Below, in pieces: positions 34,412 through 45,979 of a stretch of DNA of 64,000 bases. Source of the stretch: Lutjanus erythropterus (taxonomy: Eukaryota > Chordata > Actinopteri > Lutjaniformes > Lutjanidae); assembly GCA_020091685.1 (NCBI GenBank), contig CM034600.1, positions 1,888,024 to 1,952,023 of the forward strand, written 5' to 3'. Position 1 is the stretch's first letter. The number at the start of each line of letters is the position of its first letter. Position numbers and translations under genes: made by a program. Under the pieces are notes generated by a model. It searched no databases. It was given only the letters and a program-made list of their open reading frames with translations, and was not told where the DNA came from.

Positions 34412-35366
34412 GTTGGCATGTTATAGTTTAGACACATCTGACAGCAATGTTATTGACTGAATTTGTCAAAAAATAGCAAGTTAACCAGTGCTTGAACAGT
34501 ATTCCCTCTTTTTTAAAACAAAGTGTTATAACAAACCATTTTTATGGCTGATTAAATCATGTTGTTGAAAAATCTCACAACTTTAAAGGGCCAACATTTT
34601 CATTAAAAATCTATTTCAAAATGGAGACGATTGTAATGAAACGGCACATTTTTATACCCATGTTATCAGTAGATAATGTTAGTTTTAGGTTTTGAAGACT
34701 TTTTATTAATGCATGAATGAATGAATTAATTACACATTTTAAAATTGTTTAATTGTTGTTGTGAATCCTAAAGGCTGTTTTCTAACACAGACCAAGTTTA
34801 GAAATAAAAGAAAAACATATAAAGCAAACCAAAACCTTTAATAAATGACATGTATATCATATTTGTAGATCTCTAAAGAATAAATTTTCACAAAAAATGA
34901 ATTGGTGTTACCTCTGTTATATACATATATACATATATATAAGTAATTTTTTAAATGTTTTAGTCTGCTTAAATTTATTTAATGTCTAAACTTGCTTTGT
35001 GCCAGAAAACATCCTCATCTCAGACAAGAATTCACAATTTCAAACATGTAAAAAATGTGTTAAAAGTCTTCAAAATAGAAAACTAACAATACCTACTGAT
35101 AACTTAGGTATAAAACTATGCTCTCATTATCATCTTTGTTTGAAAATCAATTTTTTATGAAAATGTTGGCACTTTAAAGTAAGACTTAGGTTAACTCCAT
35201 CTGATTTCTTTACAAAAACATGATTTAATCAGGCATAAAAAGGGTCTGTGTCTCACTTCCTGGTTTAAAAAGGCAGGAATACTGCTCAAGCTGGTAAACT
35301 CTCTTTTTTGACAAATTCATTACATAATATTGCTATTAGATGTGTCTCAGCCATAACATGTTAACT
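34412..35366. mobile_element. Long inverted-repeat (foldback) element
   Basis: Left arm about 34412-34715 and right arm about 35046-35366 are diverged reverse complements over roughly 300 bases. Paired words include TTTGTCAAAAAATAGCAAG / TTTGTCAAAAAAGAGAG, GATTAAATCATG in both, GCCAACATTTTCAT in both, and TATCAGTAGATAATGTTAG / TATCAGTAGGTATTGTTAG. The spacer is AT-rich and includes (TATA) runs. No coding frame. A second copy of the right arm and its downstream flank is at 37573-38200, so the unit is dispersed. Confidence 0.75.
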
Positions 35367-35385
35367 CTGTAGTCCTTCTAAATCA

Positions 35386-36517
35386 AAGATAAATAAGAAT
35401 TATGGTTTAAAAATGTGCATTTTGATTAACATTAAGAGAACTCTGAACTCACTATGACTATGATGTGAAATGAAAATGTGAAACATTTTGTCAACTCTGT
35501 AAGACATCAACATGGTTTAATAGCAGAAAGTTTGTTTGAAATATTTTTCAGCATAATGGAAGAGTAAAAAGGTTTTGAAATGTTTTGTTCCAATTATCAA
35601 GAATGTGTGAAATATTAATTTCTTAGCACTAGATCAACATCTTCTCATTCTTAGGATTTTTTTCGTTCACATTCGGAATTCAGAGACATAGAAGATTAAC
35701 CTCTGTTCTTTTCTCCAGTGACACTGGTATCTTCGTAATCTTTTGTTCCTTTCAGTGCTGGAATGCCATTTGACACATTTTGTGAATGTTTGTGGGCTAA
35801 AGTTCAGTTTCGTTGAAGTTTGGCTGCATAACCTGGCAGAAAACCGGGCCATTGTGTGTTGCTACAGCTATGCAGCTGCGCTCTTCTTTGAAAATAACCA
35901 CCTTCCTCTATTCAGTGTTGGATTTACTCTTTTGGTGTGAAAACGGTGCAGGTAAAGTGCCCCACATGGTTCTTAGATTTCATCACAGTAGAGAGGCAAA
36001 GCATCGGGGTAAAGGTTTTAATATACTTCACAAAAAGATCATACAATGTGAGGTCAGACCACGTTTAAAGGCGTAAGTGTTTAAGGCAGGATGTCATAGA
36101 GAGGGATGAGACAATGAAATGCAGAAAAGGGGATGATGGTGCACACTGTGAGACTGAAAGGCCTTCATGCTGTTGAGGGCACTTCTGCAAAATGAGACTT
36201 TTTGTTATGTGACTAAAAGTTCAAGTCCTGCCTAAATGCATACATCCTTAAACCTGACCAGTGAGTTGCTCCATAGAATGGTCATAATTACTGTATTGTC
36301 TGTTTCAGAAGGTACAAAATTATCTGTCCCAGGCCAACTGATCTGACAAGAAATTCATTTTGAAGCATACCGAGGTCTTAACCCTTTGCTTTACAATGTC
36401 TTAATCCCCGGTCCTGAGAGCTGGATGTGGCAAGTAAATGGTAGATATATAAATGCTACAACAATTATTTATCTATATTCCACTGCCAGTCTTTTTTATA
36501 GTTTACAAACTGGTTAC
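35386..36517. other. No gene recognised
   Basis: 35386-35620 continues the sequence shared with 38000-38200. 35670-36180 looks single-copy; two overlapping + frames (35743-35940 and 35813-36076) have no family motif. No RNA gene seen. Confidence 0.4.
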
Positions 36518-36665
36518 AAGGACAGTTCACCCCAAAAAACAGTGTCTCTCTGCAGAAATCATTTAGCTGGTTACTCAAGATAATCCACACACCTTGTAGT
36601 GAGCAGTTTCATGTAGGAATTATTTTCTGTGAACTGAACTTCACCCACCAGTGCAGAATACATCT
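36518..36665 (-). repeat. Interspersed repeat family Y, copy 3
   Basis: AAGGACAGTTCACCCCAAAA opens the copy, then GTGTCTCTCTGCAGAAATC, GGTTACTCAAGATAATCCAC and GTGAGCAGTTTCATGTAGG, antisense to 21592-21922. Confidence 0.65.
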
Positions 36666-37572
36666 TATTTATGTTTTACTCCTTATGGTGCAACATGCGC
36701 CCTCAGCATCTTGTCCAAAAGCCACTGAAAGAGAGCAACATGCAGAGCTTTGCAGCAGTGTTCTACCTTGCAGGAATATTACAGTATCACAGCTCAGTGT
36801 GAAGGGAAGTCAGCTAATAAAAGCTTTTGGCCTTGATGTTAACCAGGATGAAATATGCTCTTATAAACCTTTTGGTGTGAAACCAACAATGTGAGGTTTG
36901 ATTGTTCATCTATAAATTACCTTGACAAGAGATGTGAGAGCATCACCTAGGTGACCTATAGCAAACTCCCCTTTTTACAACAGACTTCGTTTCTTGGTCA
37001 TGTTCTAGTCTGTATCATCACAATGGAGAGCAGAGATGAAGCAAAACATGAAAGAAAATGTATTTGCTGGTAATATATCACCCATTCCTGTGAACTAGGA
37101 CAAATCATGTGCTGAAAAAAATGTAGTCCAATTGGTAACACACACAAATTAAGTTTGTTTCAAATTGAGTTAAATTATATGAACACTGTTACTTTAAGTC
37201 AGATGTACCTCATAATCTGATTGCTTTTAAATCAACAGTCTGCATTACTGCAACCCAGTTTTAAAGCAGATCAACTTTCCTTTTTTCCAACTCATTTATT
37301 TGTTTTACTCAAAGTAAAATGCTGTTCCTTAACAATCTAAACGTATGGTCTTTTTTTATGTTATCCTTAGTGTGTTAAGTAAGTTTGTTGAATAAAATTG
37401 CTAACATTTGCATGACTGAACAATAGCTGGTTTTGTTCAGTTAATTTACGAAATTTTAAACAACACAATTGACCCTATATATGTGTTATAACACATTGTT
37501 TGATCACAATTTGTTTTGTCTTTCATTAGACTTAACCTTTTTTCCGAGTCAACAAGACAAAACGGTGGCTCA
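36666..37572. other. No gene; AT-rich repeat-like DNA
   Basis: 37110-37440 has the AACTTAAA/TTGAGTT-type composition of a common fish repeat also suspected at 4790-5320, but ends could not be set. No coding region supported. Confidence 0.3.
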
Positions 37573-38200
37573 AACGTAGGGGGATAACGTAGGTGTAAAA
37601 ATGTGATATTGTAATCATCTTTTTTTTTTTTTTTTATGAAAATGTTGGCCCTTTAAAGTTACGTTCCAGATTTCTGTCAACTGTCAGATTTGTACAAAAA
37701 CCTGATTTAATCAGGAATAAAAAAGTTTCCCCTAAGGACCCCTGTCTCACTCCCTGTTTTAAAAAGGGCAGGAATACTGCTCAAGCTCGGGTAAACTTTC
37801 TATTTTTTGACAAATTCATGAAATGATCTCGCTGTCAGACGTGTCTCAACCATAACATGTCGACTTTGTAGCTCTTCTAAATTAAAGCTAAATAAGAATT
37901 ATGTTTTAAAAATGTCTATTTTGATTAGTATTAAGAGAACTCTGAGCAACCTAAAAAAATAAAATGGCTGCTCACTATGACTATGCTGTGAAATGAAAAA
38001 ATATAACATAACATTTTGTTAACTCCATAAGACTCCATCTGACTACATTCAATTAAACATGTAATGACCAGGAGGTTGTCAAGGTATGAAAGTCAAGAAT
38101 TTTATCTTTTAAAATATATTTTCTCAGCATAATTGAAGAGTAAAAATCAAAACTCCCTCAAAATACATTTTTCCCCAATTTTCAAGAATTAGTGATGCAT
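37573..38200 (+). repeat. Second copy of foldback arm plus flank
   Basis: Direct counterpart of about 35090-35620. Shared words in order: ATGAAAATGTTGGC.CTTTAAAG, CTGATTTAATCAGG.ATAAA, GGCAGGAATACTGCTCAAGCT, GACAAATTCAT, CCATAACATGT, AAATAAGAATTATG, ATTAAGAGAACTCTGA, ACTATGACTATG and CTCAGCATAAT.GAAGAGTAAAAA. Only the right arm is present, so this copy cannot fold back by itself. Identity is roughly 75-80% by eye, implying age. Confidence 0.7.
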
Positions 38201-38460
38201 AAATATAGTTAATATTAAGTTATCACACAGCTCTGCTTGGTCTTCAGATAATGAATGACCTTATAAACGAAGCGTGGTTGGTAAATGATATTAGGCGCAC
38301 AGATTCGGCCGTATTTTACAGCAGGATTTAGTGAACTGACATCCTTGATGATGACCTGGATATGGCAGCTGGATGATGAGTGTGGGGTTGTTCTCAGGTT
38401 ATCCATATATGACAGCCAGAGTTAATTCATGGCTCTCTGTAACAACCTGGCACCGCCTTT

Positions 38461-38940
38461 TTACCCTTCTGCAACCCTCTCCCCATCCATCTCTCTGCCT
38501 GCTACACCTCTCTGGCACTTCACATCTCCTCTGACTCTCATCCCACTCAGGACTCCTGTGGGTATGTGAGAGTCCTCCTCTCTCCTTTTATGTCTGCCTT
38601 CCATTAGAATCCTTTTCTCTTGTCTTTGATGACAAAGACCTTCCTTTCCTTCCCCTCCTCCATCCACGACACTCCTCCTGTCTACCTTCATCTCCCCACC
38701 CCCAGCAGCCCTCGGCCCTTCTGCGAGAGCCTGATAGACGCTCTCCAATATCCAGCCGGCATAAATCTTCTCCCAAGTTGGCCACAAATACCTCAGCTCT
38801 GCTGATTTATAGGAGCCGGCCTCCCCGTCTGTCTCAAAGGGAGGCCACTGTGGTGCTCGTAGGCTGCATGTAGATGGGATTGATTTCTTTATAGTAAGTC
38901 CCTTCAAAATAAGAGAGCCACCTTCACAAGCCACTAGTAA
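38461..38940. promoter_or_regulatory. Repeat-free GC-richer block, candidate noncoding element or exon
   Basis: Unlike its AT-rich surroundings, this block is GC-richer and repeat-free. On the minus strand a frame of 157 residues runs from a GTG codon at 38934 (ACEGGSLILKGLTIKKSIPS... then GAAGGGEMKVDRRS-like low-complexity), preceded at 38970-38980 by TTTTTTACAG, which could be a splice acceptor. No domain is recognisable and the second half is Arg/Glu/Gly-rich. Either a noncoding conserved block or a chance frame. Confidence 0.2.
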
Positions 38941-39205
38941 AGATAGAGAGAGATGATGGAGAGCTAAAGGGACTCACCTGTAAAAAAGGTCAGTGAGGCA
39001 GTAAACAGGCAAATGAGGGTCTGAATGGAGATGTGGAGGATGCTGTGAGCTGAGCAGGTTAAACCACACACACAGTGTTAAACATTCTACACACTCTTTG
39101 TATGTTATATGTTGATGCATCATTCAAAATGGAGACTGTCCAAGAAAACAACAGAATTTGTTGTTTTTCGATGAGCTGCCACCTTAAGTACCCCTCATAC
39201 ATCCA

Positions 39206-39895
39206 CCATGTAACATGTATCAAGCAGGTATATCAATTCTTATAAATTACAGTATACATACCCATACCAATCAGAAAAATGCCAAACTTTTCAAAGAAAA
39301 AGTGTAAAACATTAAAAAAAATACATGATCAAAAACATATTCAAAAATATGCATAGATCTATAATAACTACTATCTTCTGACAAACTATAAATCTGTATG
39401 TGTGAATTTAAAACCAGTTTATATAAGCCAATCTTCTCAAAACATCACATTGTTTGATTTGTTTCTTGGCACTTTTGACTATATCTTTTTCTTTGAAAAG
39501 TCTGGTATTTTGTGGTATGTTGAGTGGTATAGATCAGTACAAAATCATTTGTTAAAAATTCTAGTCAAAGGTTCATATAAACAGATCAAAAACTATTTTT
39601 TTTGGAAAACATTGGTTTATGAACTTGGTTTGAGACTTACATCTCATACATTTTAGGTCATTTATTACAGATCTACATTTTGTCAGAAGATTGGTGTATC
39701 AATTCAACATTAACTTGAATTGTGTGAATTGTATTTACCACAGCTCTATACATATTTTACAGTACTTTTTAATGTATTTTTTTAATTGATCTATATATTT
39801 TTTTCTTTTAAAAGTTTGGTATTTTTCAGATTGGTATAGATATGGATTATGTCATTTGTAAGGTTTATATTACCTGCTTGGTAAGTGTCACATGG
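39206..39895. mobile_element. Second long inverted-repeat element
   Basis: Starts CCATGTAACATGTATCAAGCAGG and, read inward from 39895, CCATGTGACACTTACCAAGCAGG. The arms stay similar for about 170-210 bases (ACCAATC.GAAAAAT.CCAAACTTTT on both; ATCTTCTGACAAA on both). The middle holds an additional direct copy of part of the right arm (GTCTGGTATTTTGTGG near 39500). AT-rich and noncoding. Unrelated in sequence to the element at 34412. Confidence 0.7.
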
Positions 39896-40154
39896 TGACA
39901 TGTGAGAAGCAGGAAGAACCTGGAGCTCGAAACATCTAGCAAATAAGTACTGTAAGTAGGAGCTTTTTGGTGTGCAGGTCTCTCATTCTCTGATCTAGTG
40001 GCAGTGAGATTTGACTGTAATCTTTCAGAAGCACAGTGAGAAGTAGTTAGATTGTTATGCAGTCAAAGAACTTCATAAGGTCAGGGTCAGCACTGATGGA
40101 TGTCTTTATCAGAGGACGCTGCTGGTCATTTCCTGTTTCCTACCAACAGTCAGT

Positions 40155-40740
40155 GGGCCTCATTTACTAACTGTTCTAAGGAAGAAATTTCTTGTGAAAT
40201 TCTTGCGCAGTTTTCACTAAGATTCTGGGAGTCACTAATGTTTTCTGATGTGGGATTTGTTCTTAGGTAAGAACAGAAGCAGAACAGATTTTTTTTTAAT
40301 ATTTTGTGAACATTTCCAAGTTTTACAAAGCTTTATGTTGTTTTTTTTTTAAATAAATAACTAATTTGACTTTACGTTGTCATTATTTATAGCTTACCAA
40401 AAAGAGGTTTCAGTGCATCTTTATCTTATATATATTTTTAAATGTGTATAAATTTCTGGGCTTGTCCGGGACAGATCTGAGATCAGACATGGGGCAGGTG
40501 AATGGGGATTGCGTGCACACCTTAGAGAGTGGTTGCCTTTGTTGGAGTTCATCTGATTATAAAAAATATAGCCATTGTGTTGACCCTTTTTGGAGATTAA
40601 ATGATGCAATATTTGGTCTATACTCCTAAAGCAAATGTTTAAAATTTGAATCTATACCTTCATGAATCTGACTTTTCTTTGGAACTGTTTGAAAGAACAA
40701 ATTTAAGAAAATAAAGTGGTGATATTGGTGAATGAGGCCC
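40155..40740. mobile_element. Miniature element with GGGCCTCATT ends
   Basis: Inverted ends: GGGCCTCATTTACTAAC on the left and, read inward, GGGCCTCATTCACCAAT on the right (14 of 17). AGT sits on both sides (40152-40154, 40741-40743), possibly a 3-bp target duplication. The subterminal left zone has TTCTTGCGCAGTTTTCAC. This end sequence is common in fish genomes; the superfamily is not determined here. Confidence 0.65.
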
Positions 40741-40743
40741 AGT

Positions 40744-41880
40744 TACCCTGGTTACTTTAAAACTTTGCAACACAACTGATCTCAACCATAGATCATATAT
40801 TAAAGAGAATCTCAACATATTTATTATACACTCCAACTCGCTATTTTGACTGCAGTACTCATTTTTCCATGTGCAATTGCTACATATTGCTCCTTTAAAG
40901 AGAAAAAGGTGGACTGCATTAACTGAGGCAGCCATAATTTGGAACAATGCTGCGATATTAAAATAATTTTAAGGGATACTGTAAGTCATGAGTTGTATGA
41001 CAGGAATGTTTTTCACATGAAAGAGAGCCTCTTTTCTTTAGGGTCGAAACACAACACACAGTTTGAACAACGTTTGATGTAACTTAAGCAGGTCCAGCAG
41101 CCACCTTTTTTTTTCTGTTCACACATTTTCCTCAGCTTGTGTTGAGCCTTGCAGCAGTTTTCTCCTCTGATCACAGTGAGTGGAGGGGTGCCTGCAAGGG
41201 AACTTGTTCTTTCCCTTTGTAAAAGGACAAGGCTTGAGTAGCCTCTTTTGCGTGGAATACATCAAGGCCAGATAATAGCCCTATTGAAATTCAGATGTGA
41301 TATTACTGGGTGGTAACAAGTTTTCTGCTTCACATACTTGTTGCACTCTGCAGAAAAATAATTGAAAATGCTTTTGGAGCAGTGTTTGGCCTGAAAATGG
41401 TCAAATTAAAAGATGAAAATCAAGACAAAATTATAGAGTAGTGAAGTAGAAGTGGACCTTGACCCTGTCAGTTGACCCTAAGCCCCACCCTCCTTAGTTA
41501 CTGTTGCTACACCTGTCAAGCTTTCCTTTCTTGCACTGCACATATGCAGTTTGCAGTGATAGTGGTGGCAGATTAAACAGAAATTGGGAATCATTGTTGA
41601 AACATGAGGTTTTGATTTCTTAGAGAAGTAAACAAAAGCAGCGTCTTATTTCTAGCAAACGATTGTGGATTTTGTCGGCTGACTCTCACAAGCAGATTTC
41701 ATGAGTGTGGCCGGCAAATATAATGTCACTGTTAAGCTAAACTCTTTGATTCAGGTAAAAAGTCTCCAGCTGATGTTTTAATGTTTCCATCCAAAGTGTA
41801 TATGTAAACTTTTTTTAAAGATCCACTGTGTTCACCAGCTCGTCACTAACTGTGTCCATATGCTGTTTGCTGTTGAGCAG
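40744..41880. other. No gene; one small shared repeat
   Basis: 40780-40895 (CTCAACCATAGATCATATATT ... GTGCAATTGCTACAT) shares its word order with 61335-61435, so it is a small interspersed repeat. Nothing coding was recognised in the remainder. Confidence 0.4.
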
Positions 41881-41882
41881 TT

Positions 41883-42840
41883 AGTGTACAGTGGGTCTGT
41901 CAGAGCAAAACGGTAAAGTAGTGGGCTGTAAATCCAAATCAGTGAGCTTAAAGAGACTTAAAGGGTCTGTAGAGATGAGGAGAACTACAGAGTTGGTAAC
42001 GATACAAGATTAAAACAACATCAGATGTAATGAGATGAAAATGATGTAACAAGACAAGAGGTAAAAGATGTGACACAAGTGGAAAATTATCTAAAAGACA
42101 TAAAGATGTAACAAGACGAAAATGGTGCAAAAGACATAATAAGACAAAAATGACATAGCAAACATAACAAGACAAAAAAAATGACATAAGATGTAGCAAG
42201 ACAAAATGTAAGACATTACAAAGCCAAAAACGATATATGAAAAGTAAAGTAACAAGACAAAAACATAAGATGAAAATGCTGTAACAAGATATAAAAAGAC
42301 GAAACGTAAAAGATGTAAGATGAAAATGATGAGTCGGTAGTGCAAAACTGTGTACTGACAGGCTGTAAATCCAAAAGAAAACAATGTCATGAAAGGGAAG
42401 AAAACGAAAGGAAAAGGATGTAATGTAAGATGAAAATGATGTAAAAGACAACAAGACGTGACAAGATCAAAATGCTGTAAAAGACAGGACAAAAACGACA
42501 TAGCAGGACGGAACAACACAAAAATAATGTAGTAGGCATAAGGAGATAAAAATGTTGAAAAAGTGACATAAGACTCGGTAAACAACGTGGCAAGATGAAA
42601 ATGACATAAAAGACCTAAATAGCCAAAAAAACACATAAAAAGGTAAAAGAAAACAACATAAGACATAATAAGATGAAAACGATGCAACAAGGCGAAAAGT
42701 AAAAGGTGTAACGTATGATGAAGATGATGAGAAGGTAGTGTGCAGTGGGTCTGTGAGAGTAAAACAGTAAAGTTGTGGGCTGTGGATCCAAAACAATGAG
42801 CTAAAAGGCTCTGTGGCTCAGACTACAGTGTTGGTGATGA
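41883..42840 (-). repeat. 19-bp minisatellite blocks between duplicated flanks
   Basis: Two arrays of ATGTAACAAGACGAAAATG-type units (about 41998-42330 and 42410-42720) are bordered by copies of one unrelated segment: 41883-41990 (CAGTGGGTCTGTCAGAGCAAAACGGTAAAG ... TTGGTAACGA) and 42731-42840 (CAGTGGGTCTGTGAGAGTAAAACAG ... TTGGTGATGA), with a partial third copy at 42336-42375. This looks like a higher-order tandem duplication of flank plus array. The 199-residue minus-strand frame through it is an artefact. Confidence 0.65.
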
Positions 42841-43700
42841 CTCTCTATAGGGTCGTTGCTACAAGTGACACCTTACACATTAGTTATTGTTATTTGACTC
42901 ATTTTGAATATGAAAATATTCATTCGATTAGAACATCTTTAAACTGCAGGTGAAGGCTTCGAGAGAAGGACTGCTGACTATATATCATTGATTTTTAAAC
43001 AAATAAAAACCCAGGTTACCAGTCTGTATTTTAAACTTCCTTTAGGTGTGATGATTCACCTGCATTTAACAGTCTATACGTTTTGCATGGAGCTCGAGTC
43101 TTTGGTGTTAACACTCAAGTGGAGATAAGCATCTCTGTCTTCTCAGTCTGGGCTGCAGCAGATAGAGCTCGGGCTGCTCTGATAAACACTGAAAGGGCGT
43201 CTCGCTGTTATCTGAGCCTCCACCAGGCCGGCCTGGACGAGGGAGAGTCCATGTTAACGGAGAGGTAGATGGGGAAATGGAGGGATGAAAACATGGGGGT
43301 GATAGGTAGGTAGGCAAGTAAATTGGAAAACACATTTTTATGATTTTCTTTGTCAAAAGAAATCAGTTTTACTGGAGACACAAAGGGCAGTTTACTTGCC
43401 TGAGAAGGACCAGTTCTCCTGTGTATAGAAGCAAAGATCGAAGCAGTAGTGCTTTTTTGACAAGCAGTGCTATGTAAACTCTACCAATGGGACAGCAGAG
43501 ACACAATGTTCAGCAGTCCACTATACAAAAACAATGTGACATTGTGACAGCACACATCTCCGCTTTCATTTCCCCAAAGACCCTGACTGTTATTCACAAA
43601 AGAAGTTCAGGTCTTTTCAAGTGGGTCTGTGGGAATTGGGAGCTATGTTTGTGCTAGCTTATACACCTGCAAACACTCAGCAGGAAGCAGTGGCCCCCAC
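42841..43700. other. No gene recognised
   Basis: 43080-43270 is GC-richer and repeat-free (possible unique or regulatory DNA). No exon supported. Confidence 0.35.
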
Positions 43701-43709
43701 TGGTGGACC

Positions 43710-43983
43710 CATGTTGTGGAAAAAATGCAGAAGTGCCCTATTGGATGCCCATATGGTGGATAAAATGTGTAAAGTGCACTCCAGAGTTCCCATCCACTGA
43801 GAAAAATGTGCTAAAGTGCCCTCTTGGGTGTCTTTTCTGTGGAGAAAATTTGGTAAAGTGCCCTGTAGAGTGCCTGTACAGTGGAGAAAATGTGCTAAAT
43901 TGCCCTCTCTGGTGCCCTTGCAGTGGAGAAAACGTGAAGAAGTACAGTGAGGAAACTGGGAGAAAGCGTGCTAAAGTGCCCTC
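43710..43983 (+). repeat. 42-bp minisatellite, array 1 (left part)
   Basis: About six units of 42 bp (one of 41), each GTGGAGAAAA(A/T)(T)GTG(C/G)TAAAGTGCC then CTC(T)(A/C)GGGTGCCCTT(G/T)CA. The array is interrupted by the hAT element at 43984 and resumes at 44822-44860 (GTGCCCTCTGTTGCCCTGC, AATGGAGAAAATG). Because 42 is a multiple of three, one frame stays open over many units without being a gene. Confidence 0.85.
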
Positions 43984-44821
43984 TAGAGATGCACCAATTG
44001 CAATTTTCTTAGCCGATTCCGATTTCCGATTTTTATAAGGGTTTGACCTGCCGATTCCGATTTTGGCCAATTCTGATTTTCAGTTTTTCTAAGAACTGTA
44101 ACTGACAGCATTAACAAATATTTTTGTAACTTTTCTTGTAAAAATTAAATTAGATGTTCATAATATGACACTGACTATTAAATATTCATTAAATACTATT
44201 TAAATTTTCTCCAGAGTCCTCCAGGTTACAGCCAGGGCTCATTATAGTTTTACATTAAGATTATGAATCAGCTGATTGTGGCTGATTTGATCTCCTGTGG
44301 AAGCAGATGTAAACAAACTGGAGACGGAAAACAGAGAGAAAAACAGATGCAGAAGTTAAACGAGTCTGGATGATAAAATGTTTGAGGAGACACATCAACA
44401 CAGGTTGTTTATTCTTCATCCAGAACAGGAGGTGAGATTTTAACTGTCCCTCTGTGAACAGCAGTCTGCTGCTGGCTAACATTAGCATGAAGAGCTGCAA
44501 AGTTTATGGCTGTTTTGCGACATTATCAGCTGCTCTGTCTCGTTGTAGACTGTCTGTCTTCTCTTTATCCTGTTCTTAGAATCTGTCGCTGACACCAGCT
44601 TCATGCAAGCATGTGTCTGAGTGTAGCTGTTATCAGCGCTGTGTTGATGTCACGATCAGTTTGTCTGCTGCATGCATGACGTGACCATCGTGCAGAAGGT
44701 GTGTGACAATGACGGGCACAGAATTGGATATGTGACGCTGACCGGCCGGTCACCGGTCAGGGCCGGTCACGCTGAAAACCGGACGGTTCCAGGCTCTGGC
44801 CGGTCAATCGGTGCATCTCTA
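43984..44821. mobile_element. hAT element in 42-bp array, duplication GTGCCCTC
   Basis: Exact flanking GTGCCCTC at 43976-43983 and 44822-44829. Ends TAGAGATGCACCAATTG and, read inward, TAGAGATGCACCGATTG match at 16 of 17. Left subterminal zone repeats GCCGATTCCGATT; right one repeats GACCGGCCGGTCACCGGTC. 838 bp with no transposase frame. The duplicated 8 bases are minisatellite motif, so an array-length slip is a theoretical alternative, but the matching inverted ends make insertion by far the better reading. Confidence 0.9.
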
Positions 44822-44860
44822 GTGCCCTCTGTTGCCCTGCTAATGGAGAAAATGAGGTAA
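44822..44860 (+). repeat. 42-bp minisatellite, array 1 (right part)
   Basis: One remaining unit after the hAT insertion; the array ends near GAGGTAAC. Confidence 0.75.
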
Positions 44861-45477
44861 CATTTTTTTAAATCAAACTATTTCAGCATAAACGTGCTGC
44901 TACAGCCTTTTTATTTCTTTGCTCTTGCTTGAGTCCACCACTGAGCTCAATTAATTTCTTTTAGAAACAGCGGGTCCTTGCTATAGCAATGAGCAATGCT
45001 CCAGAGTGCAGCCTCTCTATCCTCCCAACAACAGATGTGCATACTGAGCCAGATTCATGATAGAATACATCTCTATTCATGTCTGCATATTTTCAGTCCG
45101 TTTACTGTAGTGTTCATGGTAACATGTACATTTCCCCATGGCTGCTGCTTTTGAATCCAGCTGACCTGTAAACAAAAACACTATAGAATGTGTAGCATGT
45201 GCATATTCAGTATGAGAACAAGTGTACACCCACATACAGTATACTTCACAGATATGTATTTTACTATTGTATGGAATTATATGTACAAGGGAGAATAATA
45301 GAACATGATGATATATTTTGCTGTTTTTCCACTGCTGATTCTGGCACAATTCACTTATGATCATACTGGATGCACCGTACAAATCACTGAATTTTGACAG
45401 CAATCAATTCAAATCAAGTTAATCAGTTTTTTCTTTTCCAGTTGTTCACTTTTTGCACCTTTCAGAAGCAGGACAAA

Positions 45478-45590
45478 ACATTGCGTTATGTCACCTTGCA
45501 TCATTTCGCATTGAGTTGCGTCACGTTGTGTCACGTCACATTGTGTTGCGTTGCATCGCATTGTGTCGCGTCCAATTGTGTCTTTCTATT
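45478..45590 (+). repeat. CpG-containing degenerate TTGYG tandem repeat
   Basis: Repeated short words TTGCGT, CACGTTGTGT, CACATTGTG, TTGCGTTGCATCGC, five-base periodicity, with about ten CpG in 110 bases inside otherwise CpG-poor DNA. Confidence 0.75.
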
Positions 45591-45979
45591 TGGGTTCACT
45601 TTGTTAATATGAACCCATGATTTGTCAGTTTTTGCTGTTTAGTAAATTAAATTCTGAATGAATGTTTAACAAGTTGCTGCTTTGATTCAGTCATGAACTT
45701 AATAAATTAATAATTACATAAATAGTAATACAGTATAGATATTTTACATACTTATTTTTCAACACAGAAGATTTTGCTAGATGTATTAATAGAAAGAATT
45801 TTGTTTTACTTTTTTCAGTATGCCTGCTGCTGTAGCTGGTGTTGCAGTGGTGTCATCATTTAGCTTTCATGTCTTATAAATGTGAGTTATTTGGTCAGGT
45901 GTGAGGAAATAACCCTCATGATGATATTGTGATGCCATCAGGCTTTTCTCATCTTAATGTAGCTATGACACTATTCATC

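Noticed and set aside
38970-38980. Sequence ACTCACCTGT as a minus-strand splice donor
   Set aside because: On the minus strand it reads TTTTTTACAGGTGAGT, which fits an acceptor as well as a donor; no supported exon lies on either side.
42091-42690. 199-residue minus-strand frame, very hydrophobic, resembling a multi-pass membrane protein
   Set aside because: It is the translation of the 19-bp minisatellite (units rich in TGTTAC/TTTTGTC give Cys, Phe, Leu, Val). The same look appears at every other array (23389-24258, 28703-29167, 53295-53635, 53873-54207).
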